A stretch of 33,489 nt of DNA, taken from Cytophagales bacterium. Its GTDB lineage: Bacteria > Bacteroidota > Bacteroidia > Cytophagales > Cyclobacteriaceae. The notes under the pieces are model-generated. The model saw only the letters and a program-made list of their open reading frames with translations. It ran no database searches and had not been told where the DNA came from. Where the stretch lies: contig JAFLBR010000024.1 of assembly GCA_017303795.1 (NCBI GenBank), forward strand, positions 1 to 33,489, in the 5' to 3' direction. Below are positions 22,379 through 30,520 of the stretch, in pieces (position 1 is the stretch's first letter; every line of letters begins with the position of its first letter). Position numbers and translations under genes: made by a program.

Positions 22379-24061
22379 ATGAAAAATCAAGACATGAATC
22401 TTAAGGTACTTACTATTGCATTTGTTATTTCATTACAGTCTTTGGTCTTGTTTGGGCAAGAATTGAAATATTCTGAAGTCAACAATACGAAACATAAAGC
22501 GGAGTTTGCTTCGTACATTTCAAAAGACGGGGTAAAATTTAAGATTGGTGATACGCTTAAAGTACTTAGTGTTCCTAATTTATTGGCTGGATTTGGTGTT
22601 ATGGTAAGTAAAAAGAAAATTGAGGGGCATGAACTTGTTGTGATGAGTATTGGAATATACCCTGCAAATTTTGCTCACATTGATTCAGAGCAGTGCCCAC
22701 ATGAACCTGAACTTATATGCAAGGATCTTGCTACTGATAAAACTTACAAAGTTCAGATTGAACTATCAGTTGCTAATAAGGAGATTGAACTAAAAGGAAG
22801 TGGAAGTTTTGTGGGTAATAGAGGTGATGGGATAACTTCAGAATCTGTAAAATTGTCTTTTGGATCAATTGCAACCAATGCAAAGATTTTAAATTACAAG
22901 GCATCACAATCTTCTAACTTTATTTTAGATGAAATTCACGATGGCTTCGCTGTTGTTAAAGATGGACAGTTAAAGGGTCTAATAAATGAAAAGGGGGAGA
23001 TTGTGGTTCCCTACGGTAAGTATTCGGATTTTGGAATTGCTGCAAACGGCTACATACCTGTTAAAAGCATTCAATCAAATAAATGGGGTATGTTGAACTA
23101 TAAGGGCGAAGTAATAATGGATTTTGTTAGTGAAGATGAAATTCATTTGGTGGATAAGAATGGATTGTTTGGTTCAAAGGTTTATTCACGTAATCAATAC
23201 TATTTTGAGGAATACAGAAATGTAAAGGGGGAAAAAATCATTGTGAAATCAAACGGGGAGGATCAAACCTTACGCTTCAGTAGAGTTATGTCAGGTGATT
23301 TGTATTCTGTTATTAATAATAGCGGTAAAATAGGTTTTATTGATAAGGCAGGCATGCTTGTCATTGAGCCTGTTTATGAAGATGCTTCGCATTTTAGTGA
23401 GGGTTTAGCGGCAGTGGCAAAAAAAAATGAGGTTGGTGATATGAAATGGGGTTTTATCAGTACAAATGGTCAGATCGTAATCGATTTTAACTATAGTAAT
23501 AGACCGGGTTCATTTAAAAATGGATTAGCACATGTGGTTTCGAAGAGCGGAGAACATGCTTGGATCAATAGGACCGGTGAGGTTAAATTTAAAGCTGCTG
23601 ATTTTGTTGAGTGGGAGTTTGGCCCACATTACGATTTTGATTTGCCAATTATTCTTGCGATCAAAAAGGATAAAACGAAAAGAACCTGGATAGATTCAAA
23701 TGGAAAATTTAAAACTTTCTCAGCTGACGATGATAATATTCAAGGAATATCAAGAAGGGGGTTCTATTTTGTAAATTTTGAGAATGGTCAAATTTTAATA
23801 AAGGTAAGTGATTACCTCGATAAAGAAGGTGATATGTTACAACAACTATTCCTTGATAAGAATGGTGGGTATTATGGAATTATTGATAAAAATGGTGCTG
23901 TTGTATTACCTCCAATTTTCAGCAAATTACAATCATTTGATCCTCGATCTGGACTTGCAAGAGCAACAATTATTAATGATAAAAAGGAGATAATCGAGGG
24001 ATATATAAATCGGGATGGGATTTTTGTAATAGTAAAAGGTAAACCCGCGTCAGAGTGGTAG
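22379..24061 (+). CDS. Exported WG-repeat protein
   Basis: A 560-residue protein. Seen: a signal-like N-terminus (MNLKVLTIAFVISLQSLVLFGQ, the second Met at 22394 being a likely start), a beta-rich region of about 150 residues without recognised motif, then WG repeats from about 185: GLINEKGEIVVPYGKY, KWGMLNYKGEVIMDFV, KIGFIDKAGMLVIEPVYEDASHF, KWGFISTNGQIVIDFNYS, and a last GIIDKNGAVVLPPIFSKL. WG repeats form beta-structured arrays of unknown purpose. Its codons appear more A/T-rich than its neighbours and the sequence is low in the local repeats, hinting at a separate origin. It follows the lipoprotein gene by 20 bp. Confidence 0.85.
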   Translation: MKNQDMNLKVLTIAFVISLQSLVLFGQELKYSEVNNTKHKAEFASYISKDGVKFKIGDTLKVLSVPNLLAGFGVMVSKKKIEGHELVVMSIGIYPANFAHIDSEQCPHEPELICKDLATDKTYKVQIELSVANKEIELKGSGSFVGNRGDGITSESVKLSFGSIATNAKILNYKASQSSNFILDEIHDGFAVVKDGQLKGLINEKGEIVVPYGKYSDFGIAANGYIPVKSIQSNKWGMLNYKGEVIMDFVSEDEIHLVDKNGLFGSKVYSRNQYYFEEYRNVKGEKIIVKSNGEDQTLRFSRVMSGDLYSVINNSGKIGFIDKAGMLVIEPVYEDASHFSEGLAAVAKKNEVGDMKWGFISTNGQIVIDFNYSNRPGSFKNGLAHVVSKSGEHAWINRTGEVKFKAADFVEWEFGPHYDFDLPIILAIKKDKTKRTWIDSNGKFKTFSADDDNIQGISRRGFYFVNFENGQILIKVSDYLDKEGDMLQQLFLDKNGGYYGIIDKNGAVVLPPIFSKLQSFDPRSGLARATIINDKKEIIEGYINRDGIFVIVKGKPASEW

Positions 24062-24160
24062 TCAAGTGTATAGTAGTTTCTAATAAGCCATTTAACTACT
24101 CACTCCTTCCGCATAATCATAATTTGGCATTGCTTCAACAGAATAACCCAGTTTTAGAAT

Positions 24161-24955
24161 TCAAAAGAACCCCGTCCTAATACCCTCTTCAGTAACAAAC
24201 TTTCGAAAGAATACTTCATTTTTGCGTTGCTGCTCAAATGAGATCATCTCATTCATTTCTTCTTGCGAAAATCCACTGGTATAACATTGTATGGATTGGA
24301 AGGCGCGTTGTTCGTCTTCATCGGAGTAATTAACAACAACATTAAAGTATTTGTCATCAGCATACCGAACCCACCCATCTCCATTTTCTTCCTGCGATTT
24401 TGTCCAACCAAAGTAGTATAAAGGGTATTGATTTGCCCAACCCTCGCGTAGCAACAGTTCCGTAACCAGACTGCTCACAATAATATGTTCTGGGTGACCG
24501 TATTCTCCGTCCGGGCCAAATGTTATTATGAGATCAGGCTTTAGTTGCTCAATGCTTTGTTTTAATTTTTCCCGAAAGGCACTACCCGTTTCAACAGCAT
24601 TGCGCACACCATCGCGCTCACCATGTTTTCTGTCCATAGTATTGAAGCTGTAAAAGATGGGCGAAGCAATTCCCAATTTTTCGCACGAGCAAACCACATC
24701 GCGCTGTTTGGCTTTCGCCACAGAATCAGGTTCTGCATCAACAAATCGTCTATCAAAGCGGGCATCAACAGCAAAGATTAATTTTACTGTGTACCCCAAC
24801 CGGGCATAGTATGCCAATGCGGAACCGAAACCTGTTTCATCATCGGGGTGCGCAAGTACTACCAGAATGGTTTTAGTTTTGCCGGTTTCTTTTGGTTGAC
24901 AGGAGATTACTGAACCAAGGAGCCCAATCATTAAGATTAGTTTAGAAATTTTCAT
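24161..24955 (-). CDS. PIG-L/LmbE-family deacetylase, lipoprotein
   Basis: A 264-residue zinc hydrolase of the PIG-L family, which removes acetyl groups from N-acetylglucosamine-type substrates or thiol cofactor precursors. Seen: lipoprotein signal MKISKLILMIGLLGSVISC (Cys19), the zinc motif LAHPDDE at 34-40 (His36, Asp39), and GPDGEYGHPEHI at 147-158, with His157 as the third zinc ligand. The core is complete. A membrane-anchored location suggests a sugar or glycan substrate in the periplasm. It lies 25 bp behind the fused protein at 24981 and could share its transcript. Confidence 0.88.
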   Translation of the reverse strand: MKISKLILMIGLLGSVISCQPKETGKTKTILVVLAHPDDETGFGSALAYYARLGYTVKLIFAVDARFDRRFVDAEPDSVAKAKQRDVVCSCEKLGIASPIFYSFNTMDRKHGERDGVRNAVETGSAFREKLKQSIEQLKPDLIITFGPDGEYGHPEHIIVSSLVTELLLREGWANQYPLYYFGWTKSQEENGDGWVRYADDKYFNVVVNYSDEDEQRAFQSIQCYTSGFSQEEMNEMISFEQQRKNEVFFRKFVTEEGIRTGFF

Positions 24956-24980
24956 GAGGCATATTTTATTAATATTTGTT

Positions 24981-26570
24981 TCACTCCTTCACCGCCAGCA
25001 TCAACATATTTGTTACCGGATAAGCTATAGGCTTGCGGGCAGCATCATCACTAAATAAACTTACTTTATTTAATAATCGATTCTTTACAATCCATTCGCT
25101 GGTATAAGCTTGTGAGGGTTCGGCAATCTTAAACCCAACAGCCGTTAAGTGATCTCTCCATTCAGTAAAATCCCAGAAGCAAAAGGTTTCGTGCATTTCG
25201 CTTTCCCAGTTGTCGATGTAGTCTTTGCGGCTCATAAACTCACACGCATCGCGCAAGCTTAGCCGAATGTAGTTTTCATGCTGGATGGTAACCGGTTCAT
25301 ACTTTAAAGTATATTTTTCTTTTTTACGGAAGTCCTGCGCGAACCTTAAAAAACGCGCGGCTGTAGATAAACCTTGCAGGTATTGAGCTAACTCCTCACG
25401 GTTGGTAAATGATTTATCGAAGTCGGTATTGCGGCCATCGGTTTCATTTAACTTCATCAGTACAACCCGATCTTTATTTTCGGGGCCAACCACATCGCGA
25501 TTAATCCATACGCCACCGGGAGCAAGTTCATCGTATCGGTTTTGAATAAATGAAAGTAAATCCGCTCGACTTCCATACGATTCAATTTCATGTGTTAAAG
25601 ACGAAGTGTGGATGGTATTCATAGAGTTTTGATCAAACACCAATCCGGTAACGGCATTGCGTTGCGAGAAAAACACAAAGGGATTTTTAAACTCGCCATT
25701 GTGTTTGCGTTGCTGGCAAACATCAAAAAGCGCACGCGCTACTTCAATTCCATAAAAATCAGATTCGCGCAAACGCTCATCTCTACACGCTAATTTAATC
25801 CATGAGCCCACCGCGCAGCCAATATCACCCACGCGACCGGCTTTTACATACGGTGCAGTTTCCTGAAACTTAAGTATGGCAATCTCATCCATCTGTCGCA
25901 CATAGGTATTGTAATCGCGTGTGGTAGTTATGTCGCCATCATCGCTTATCATGTGATCGCGAAACAATCCCTGGACTTTTGTGCCGAGTTTATATTTTTT
26001 CCAAATCTCATACGAAGCCTGGTGCATGAGCATTTTGGTATTGTTGTTTTCTTCCCAGTCAGGGGTAATCGCAATTCCTTCCACTACTTCCCAGGGCATG
26101 ATGTGTGAAAGCTGATGCGTTGTTCCGCCTTTTAATTCAGCCGGCAGAATCCGGAAGCCTTCATGTTGATACATGTTCATTACCGGTGTTGAACATACCA
26201 CCAACGTGTTGTCAGGCGTGAGATTGAACTGACCTTCGCTTTCGTGTTTGATGCGTTTTACCGTGTAACTGGCAAAGTTTTTTACACTACCAACATCATC
26301 AATTCCATAGATGAAACAAGGAACCGAAAGTTGCTTTCCAAATTCTTCGATTGCTAACGCGCGAATGTAAAAGGGCAGGGGATTTCTGCGCGTGTTGCTG
26401 TGATTGGCTGAAGTAACAGCAAAAATAATAGCATCGATGTTTTCATCAGCACCTGCAGGCATGCCGTTAATGTCTTGTGTTTGATGCAACGGCTGATTAA
26501 TAATTGATTTCAGATAATCGAATTGAAACTGAGTTAGCAAATGGTGCCGACCAGGAATGAGCAGGAACAT
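24981..26570 (-). CDS. Nucleotidylyltransferase-like and methyltransferase fusion protein
   Basis: A 529-residue cytosolic protein with two halves. The N-terminal half (about 1-200) has the pattern of NMN/pantetheine-type nucleotidylyltransferases: LIPGRHHLLTQFQFDYL in the place of the GRFxPxHxGH loop, then IIFAVTSANHSNTRRNPLPFYIRALAIEEF, like 'iigS...S....NPf...eR..mi'. The catalytic HxGH is absent or degenerate (GRHHLLTQFQ). The second half (about 235-365) is a class I SAM methyltransferase: VGDIGCAVGSWIKLA (247-261), YGIEVARALFD, SLTHEIESYGS and LAPGGVWINRDV. A further domain to 529 is unrecognised. It stands behind the NAD-salvage genes, 132 bp after the HAD-like gene, and may belong to the same pathway. 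Function unknown. Confidence 0.7.
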   Translation of the reverse strand: MFLLIPGRHHLLTQFQFDYLKSIINQPLHQTQDINGMPAGADENIDAIIFAVTSANHSNTRRNPLPFYIRALAIEEFGKQLSVPCFIYGIDDVGSVKNFASYTVKRIKHESEGQFNLTPDNTLVVCSTPVMNMYQHEGFRILPAELKGGTTHQLSHIMPWEVVEGIAITPDWEENNNTKMLMHQASYEIWKKYKLGTKVQGLFRDHMISDDGDITTTRDYNTYVRQMDEIAILKFQETAPYVKAGRVGDIGCAVGSWIKLACRDERLRESDFYGIEVARALFDVCQQRKHNGEFKNPFVFFSQRNAVTGLVFDQNSMNTIHTSSLTHEIESYGSRADLLSFIQNRYDELAPGGVWINRDVVGPENKDRVVLMKLNETDGRNTDFDKSFTNREELAQYLQGLSTAARFLRFAQDFRKKEKYTLKYEPVTIQHENYIRLSLRDACEFMSRKDYIDNWESEMHETFCFWDFTEWRDHLTAVGFKIAEPSQAYTSEWIVKNRLLNKVSLFSDDAARKPIAYPVTNMLMLAVKE

Positions 26571-26634
26571 GTTTTTGTTTACAAGTTCGGGTTTCTTTTT
26601 TAGAAAGGAAAACTAGAAGATTTAGTTTGAAATT

Positions 26635-26698
26635 TCCCTCACCCCTTCCCCTCTCCCTGGGGAGAGGGGCGGCCGAGGTACGTGGACGGGGTGAGGGA
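26635..26698. repeat. Nested GC-rich hairpin repeat
   Basis: TCCCTCACCCC (26635-26645) pairs with GGGGTGAGGGA (26688-26698) as the outer stem. Inside, CCCCTCTCC (26648-26656), loop CTGG and GGAGAGGGG (26661-26669) form a second perfect stem. Similar sequences are scattered in many bacterial genomes as mobile hairpin repeats. It begins 4 bp beyond the stop of the HAD-like gene and may also act as its terminator. Confidence 0.75.
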
Positions 26699-26702
26699 TT
26701 TT

Positions 26703-27110
26703 CTACCTCAACAACTCATAAACTCCTTTCCAATCCGTTTCCCCATCAAACCCAGCCTTATCATCCATCAAAACATTGAAATAGATTTTCTCATGGTAAT
26801 AGCCATAGGCCCCATCGGCTACTTCTGGGTTTTTGTTCACGTTATCAAAATGAATATCATGTTGCCGGAAGTATTCCAGATATTGTTCAATCTCGTGGGG
26901 ATACGAGCAGGTGAAAAGAATTTTATACACATCGCTGCGTTTGCTTAACAACTGTAACGTTTCTTTGGCAAATGGATAAAATTCGGTGCTGATTTTATTA
27001 TTGTAGGTAGGCTTTAATATGGTGCCGTGAATGTCAATAGCCCAATAGGTTTTATCCCAACCTTTTGCCTTTGCAAACCCAAAACAATTTTCAATAGCAC
27101 GGGTAATCAT
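26703..27110 (-). CDS. HAD-like protein in the NAD-salvage operon
   Basis: A 135-residue protein with HAD-superfamily features. Seen: motif I as AIDIHGTILKPTYN (24-37), with nucleophile-like Asp25 or Asp26 but His where the second Asp of DxDGT is expected; a helix with TLQLLSKRSDVYKILFTCSYP ending in the motif II Thr or Ser; and motif IV VLMDDKAGFD (112-121). The family usually dephosphorylates small metabolites. The missing general-acid Asp suggests weak, altered or absent phosphatase activity. It overlaps the Prs-like gene by an ATGA (27107-27110), so it is tightly coupled and probably works on an intermediate of the NAD/PRPP route. Confidence 0.8.
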   Translation of the reverse strand: MITRAIENCFGFAKAKGWDKTYWAIDIHGTILKPTYNNKISTEFYPFAKETLQLLSKRSDVYKILFTCSYPHEIEQYLEYFRQHDIHFDNVNKNPEVADGAYGYYHEKIYFNVLMDDKAGFDGETDWKGVYELLR

Positions 27111-28027
27111 AAGTTACTCAGACTTTTATTGGTTACAATATTTTCAATAGCGGTGGCCAAAACTCCGGCACAACTTACCACTTCAATTTTTGGGAGCGAT
27201 ACAATTTCCTGAACCGTATCGGCAATCAATAATTTTTCGATTTTGCTTTGCGTGAGATTTTCAAGTGCGCCTCCGCTCAACACTCCATGCGTGCAATATG
27301 CCCGAACGGATTTTGCACCATGCTCAATCAACAGATCAGCCGCTTTGCATAATGTTCCGGCAGTATCCACCAGGTCATCCACAATAATTACATTCTTACC
27401 TGCCACATCACCAATAATTTCCATTGCAGCTACAGCATTGGGTTTCAACCGTTCTTTGTTGATCACCACCATATCGGCAGTAAGATTCTTTTTGTATTGT
27501 TTGATTCGTTTGATGCCACCAAAGTCAGGACTGCACAAACACAAATGATCGATATTGGATTGCTGAATGTGGTTGATGAATAGCTTAAGTGACGACAATG
27601 GATCAACGGGTATTTTATAAAAGCCTTCAATGGCATTGGTATGCAGATCGAGTGTAATCAGGCGGTCGGCACCCATCAGTTGAATCATATCTGCCACCAT
27701 GCGCGAAGAGATAGAAGTACGTTGCCCGTCTCTACGTTCCTGGCGACTATGTGGTAAATAGGGAATAACCAGAATCACTTCTTTGGCCGAAGATCTGCGC
27801 GCAGCATCAATCGTCATTAGCAATTCAAAAAAGTTTTCGTAAGGCGTGTGGATTTTACCAATCAGCAATACGATCTGTCCACGTACACTTTCGTTGAACT
27901 TCACAAACAATTCGCCATCCGAAAATTTTTCGGCTTGTGTCAGGTTCAGCGGCAACTGAAGTTTTTTGGCAATGGCTTCGCCCAGGTTTTGAGCTGCGCG
28001 GGTAGCATAAAGTTTAACGTTTTCCAT
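27107..28027 (-). CDS. Ribose-phosphate pyrophosphokinase paralogue (Prs-like) of the NAD operon
   Basis: A 306-residue class I PRPP synthetase, which makes PRPP from ribose 5-phosphate and ATP. Seen: EKFSDGELFVKFNESVRG (33-50), IPYLPHSRQERRDGQRTSISSR (88-109), ITLDLHTNAIEGFYKIPVD with the catalytic-site His129, KERLKPNAVAAMEIIG with Lys191 and Arg193 of the flexible loop, and the PRPP-binding loop VDDLVDTAGT (216-225). Housekeeping Prs proteins read RQDRK..R.PI(T/S)AKL where this one has RQERRDGQRTSISSRM, so it is a diverged paralogue. Its ATG overlaps the nadV stop by one base (TGATG). It most likely supplies PRPP to NadV; a role like that of the phage ADP-ribose-pyrophosphate enzyme is an alternative. 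Confidence 0.88.
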   Translation of the reverse strand: MENVKLYATRAAQNLGEAIAKKLQLPLNLTQAEKFSDGELFVKFNESVRGQIVLLIGKIHTPYENFFELLMTIDAARRSSAKEVILVIPYLPHSRQERRDGQRTSISSRMVADMIQLMGADRLITLDLHTNAIEGFYKIPVDPLSSLKLFINHIQQSNIDHLCLCSPDFGGIKRIKQYKKNLTADMVVINKERLKPNAVAAMEIIGDVAGKNVIIVDDLVDTAGTLCKAADLLIEHGAKSVRAYCTHGVLSGGALENLTQSKIEKLLIADTVQEIVSLPKIEVVSCAGVLATAIENIVTNKSLSNL

Positions 28028-29451
28028 CAGGCATGAATCAAAGTTGAAATACTGGCGCGATCACGAATTTCCTCAAAAGTGTGTTCGCGCGTAATGTTAC
28101 CATTTTCAAAAACAGTTTCCAGCAAATCCATACCTGTTTCTGCTTCGGAAACTGTTTGTAACCCGTTTTCGGTTTCTACGAGTTTAAGCCTCCCCGACTT
28201 TGAAGTTTTGAATGATGAAATGATTTCACCGTTTTCATTCATTTCAACTGGCGACTTCTTCACATTAACCCCAACACCATTTACTTCCGCGTACGCGCAT
28301 TTAAGTGCAAACTTTTGCGTATCGCGATTTACTTTTTGCAACAACGCACCGCCCATACCCAAAACTAAATTTTGAGACGCTATACCCTGTGCGGTTAGAT
28401 GTTGATAGATGGTACCGATTGAATCATAGTCCACACCATCGCCCTGGATAACCCGAACCTGATCGGGCAAGACTTTGTAACCTTTTTGGTTAACTGTAAA
28501 ACCAAACTTATCAAAGAGGATTTCAAACACTTTTAGTAATGTTTTAACCGGATCGCCAGAATCGGGCCGGATCACCAACGTGCCTTTACGTTGCAGCACT
28601 TTGTCTTTCAATTCATCGCCCCACAAATTCTCAATTGCATTAAAAATATTGTACGAATCGCTTACGCACGCAAGTATGCCTTGCGGATAAGCATCCAATA
28701 CATGTTCAAATACTTTTCGCTCACCTTCAGCACCAAGTAGGGTCATGATGGAGTGCTCAGTAGCCGGTACTGACATGCCATAGGTTTTTTGTGCATGATA
28801 ATATTGCTTTGCAAACTTTGACGCATGCACTGTGTCGCTACCCATAAAGTTAATCAGGTGGGCAGAACCACCCAGGCCGGCACTCTCTACGGAACTTACA
28901 CCTCTGAACCCAAAATCATTCAGCACGAAATCAATACCGCTAAATGATTTTTCATCGGAGGTAAGTTCGTAATACTGCTGTACAACCTTTTTTACTTCGC
29001 GCGAAAGCGTGGCCACCGTAGCCGGATACCAAACCTGCATGAGTAATGTTTCTAAAAAGTTTGTCAGCCAAAAGCATTTCGGATCAGTGTTTTCAATACT
29101 CAACAAAATATTTTTAACTGACACTACAGAACCTTCCGGCACTGCTTTAATGCGAACGGGTAATTTGCCACCATGCTGTTGTAAAATGTAATCGAAGTTT
29201 TCGCGTTTAAAAACTCCTTTCCGACCGAAGACTTCATTAAGTAACAGTTCGGCTTCATCCACATCGGCTTTGGTAAAGGCTACATCTTGCAGGTATTCTT
29301 TCAAAAAATACTGTAAACCATAGAATACAGTTTCATCAAACATACCCCCACGACTTTCTAAGTAAGAATATATTTTGGTGGTTCCAGGTACATACAATTT
29401 ATAATGCGAATATTTATAGGCATCAGCCAAAAGAAGAAGATTGGGTTCCAT
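28027..29451 (-). CDS. nadV: Nicotinamide phosphoribosyltransferase (NadV/NAMPT)
   Basis: A 474-residue enzyme converting nicotinamide and PRPP to nicotinamide mononucleotide, the first step of the deamidation-free NAD salvage. The sequence resembles human NAMPT along its length: YKYSHYKLYVPGTTKIYSYLESRG (12-35), FYGLQYFLKEYL, FWLTNFLETLLMQVWYPATVATLSRE, LNDFGFRGVSS with Asp179, SVPATEHS with the catalytic His233, VIRPDSGDP (293-301) and LGMGGALLQKVNRD. All of the main active-site residues are present, so the enzyme should be active. It is the second gene after nadM-Nudix (64-bp spacer made of GATTT-rich low-complexity sequence) and overlaps the Prs-like gene. Confidence 0.95.
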   Translation of the reverse strand: MEPNLLLLADAYKYSHYKLYVPGTTKIYSYLESRGGMFDETVFYGLQYFLKEYLQDVAFTKADVDEAELLLNEVFGRKGVFKRENFDYILQQHGGKLPVRIKAVPEGSVVSVKNILLSIENTDPKCFWLTNFLETLLMQVWYPATVATLSREVKKVVQQYYELTSDEKSFSGIDFVLNDFGFRGVSSVESAGLGGSAHLINFMGSDTVHASKFAKQYYHAQKTYGMSVPATEHSIMTLLGAEGERKVFEHVLDAYPQGILACVSDSYNIFNAIENLWGDELKDKVLQRKGTLVIRPDSGDPVKTLLKVFEILFDKFGFTVNQKGYKVLPDQVRVIQGDGVDYDSIGTIYQHLTAQGIASQNLVLGMGGALLQKVNRDTQKFALKCAYAEVNGVGVNVKKSPVEMNENGEIISSFKTSKSGRLKLVETENGLQTVSEAETGMDLLETVFENGNITREHTFEEIRDRASISTLIHA

Positions 29452-29515
29452 ACGAATTTTGGATTCAAGATTTCGGATTTAAGATTTTTAAGTGAAAGTT
29501 GATTTGATATTGTTC

Positions 29516-30415
29516 TTATTCCTTTAAATACTTATGGAGTAGCCATTGCAATTGTGGGGCGTGCTCGCTGGCGGTTTGTTCTTGTTGCATAAGCGTAGCA
29601 ATTGCTGAGAGCGAAAACCATTTTACTTCGGCAATATCATCGCTGCCCTGAACGTCACCGGCTACATAATCGGTAGAGAATAGAGTCGTGATAATTTTAT
29701 CGGACTCGTGTTTATAGCGCCAATCATTTACACGCAGCGATTTTTCATACACCATTTCAGTTGTTACAATCGGGCCGCATTCTTCTTTCAGTTCGCGCAT
29801 TGCAGCTTCTTCAAAACTTGTATCGGTTGGATCAGAAAATCCGCCTAACAAACGCCATTTGTTATCAATGTCTTTGCGACCTAATAACATTTCAGATTTG
29901 TTGATGCGAAACACAGCAATGTCAACTGTGGGATAAACTTTTACATACGTGTTGGAGTATGCATAAATAATCCCGGTGCGGAATTCTTCTGAGTTCAACA
30001 CGCGGTCGCTTATGTGTTCACGAATTAAAGTAGCGCTGTGTGTACCGCTTTCCGGAAGTTCAACCGTTTCTAATTTGCCGGAGTAGTATGGAATAAAGCT
30101 GTTGCGACTTCCGTAAAGTTTAAATCCCGAACCCGGAAACGCATTGCTTAATAAGTGATCCAGATTTTGCGACCACTTGTTATCCAGCGGATGATCGGGT
30201 AGGGGCAACACCACGGCATCTGGATAGTGTTGTTTGATCATCTTTTCACGCGTATGAAAATCTAATGGATTTTTGCGGCTACCCAATACGGGGGATACAC
30301 CCAACACAATTACCGTTTTGTTGTGATGTTGGGTAACAGAATCAATTAAAATGCGGTGCCCTTCGTGCAGGTAGGGCGATTGAAAGCGGGCGATAATGAC
30401 ACCAATGGTCTTCAT
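29516..30415 (-). CDS. nadM: Bifunctional NMN adenylyltransferase and Nudix hydrolase (NadM-Nudix)
   Basis: A 299-residue cytosolic fusion. The N-terminal half (1-~175) is an archaeal-type NMN adenylyltransferase: GVIIARFQSPYLHEGH with HxGH at 17-20, VLGVSPVLGSRKNPLDFHTREKMI (39-60), and SATLIRE (127-133) for the ATP phosphates. The C-terminal half is a Nudix domain with GGFSDPTDTSFEEAAMRELKEECG (191-214). Its box has one residue more than the consensus between the Gly and the REL part, so its hydrolase activity (usually on ADP-ribose) needs testing. The first half joins NMN from NadV to ATP, giving NAD. First gene after nrtR; the operator candidates at 30427-30449 and 30484-30498 lie in its leader. 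Confidence 0.93.
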   Translation of the reverse strand: MKTIGVIIARFQSPYLHEGHRILIDSVTQHHNKTVIVLGVSPVLGSRKNPLDFHTREKMIKQHYPDAVVLPLPDHPLDNKWSQNLDHLLSNAFPGSGFKLYGSRNSFIPYYSGKLETVELPESGTHSATLIREHISDRVLNSEEFRTGIIYAYSNTYVKVYPTVDIAVFRINKSEMLLGRKDIDNKWRLLGGFSDPTDTSFEEAAMRELKEECGPIVTTEMVYEKSLRVNDWRYKHESDKIITTLFSTDYVAGDVQGSDDIAEVKWFSLSAIATLMQQEQTASEHAPQLQWLLHKYLKE

Positions 30416-30426
30416 AACAGATGTTT

Positions 30427-30452
30427 ATTTGTGTATTATATACGCAAATGTA
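30427..30452 (-). promoter_or_regulatory. Candidate NrtR operator overlapping the nadM promoter
   Basis: A 23-bp imperfect palindrome at 30427-30449 with arms ATTTGTGTAT and ATACGCAAAT around TAT. On the minus strand TACATTTG (30445-30452) is an exact TAnnTTTG -7 element whose TTTG is part of the operator, so repressor binding would block the polymerase. It lies 12 bp upstream of the nadM start. Confidence 0.65.
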
Positions 30453-30483
30453 AATACTAAGATTCACATTTAATGTTCTTTTT

Positions 30484-30498
30484 GTGTAATAATTACAC
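30484..30498. promoter_or_regulatory. Second candidate NrtR operator upstream of nadM
   Basis: GTGTAAT-A-ATTACAC is a perfect 15-bp palindrome. It matches the first site as TGTGTAWTAWWTACRC and lies 53 bp from it (about five helical turns), so the two could be bound together by looping or cooperativity. Confidence 0.6.
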
Positions 30499-30520
30499 TA
30501 ATTAGTTAAGAGGCTGATCC

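Noticed and set aside
28027-29451. NadV as a phage-type nicotinamide ADP-ribosyltransferase instead of NAMPT
   Set aside because: All main human NAMPT active-site segments are conserved and a NadM gene is adjacent; the option is kept only for the Prs-like partner.
30416-30520. NAD-sensing riboswitch upstream of nadM
   Set aside because: The 105-bp leader is explained by two palindromes and a promoter; I see no aptamer-like conserved structure.
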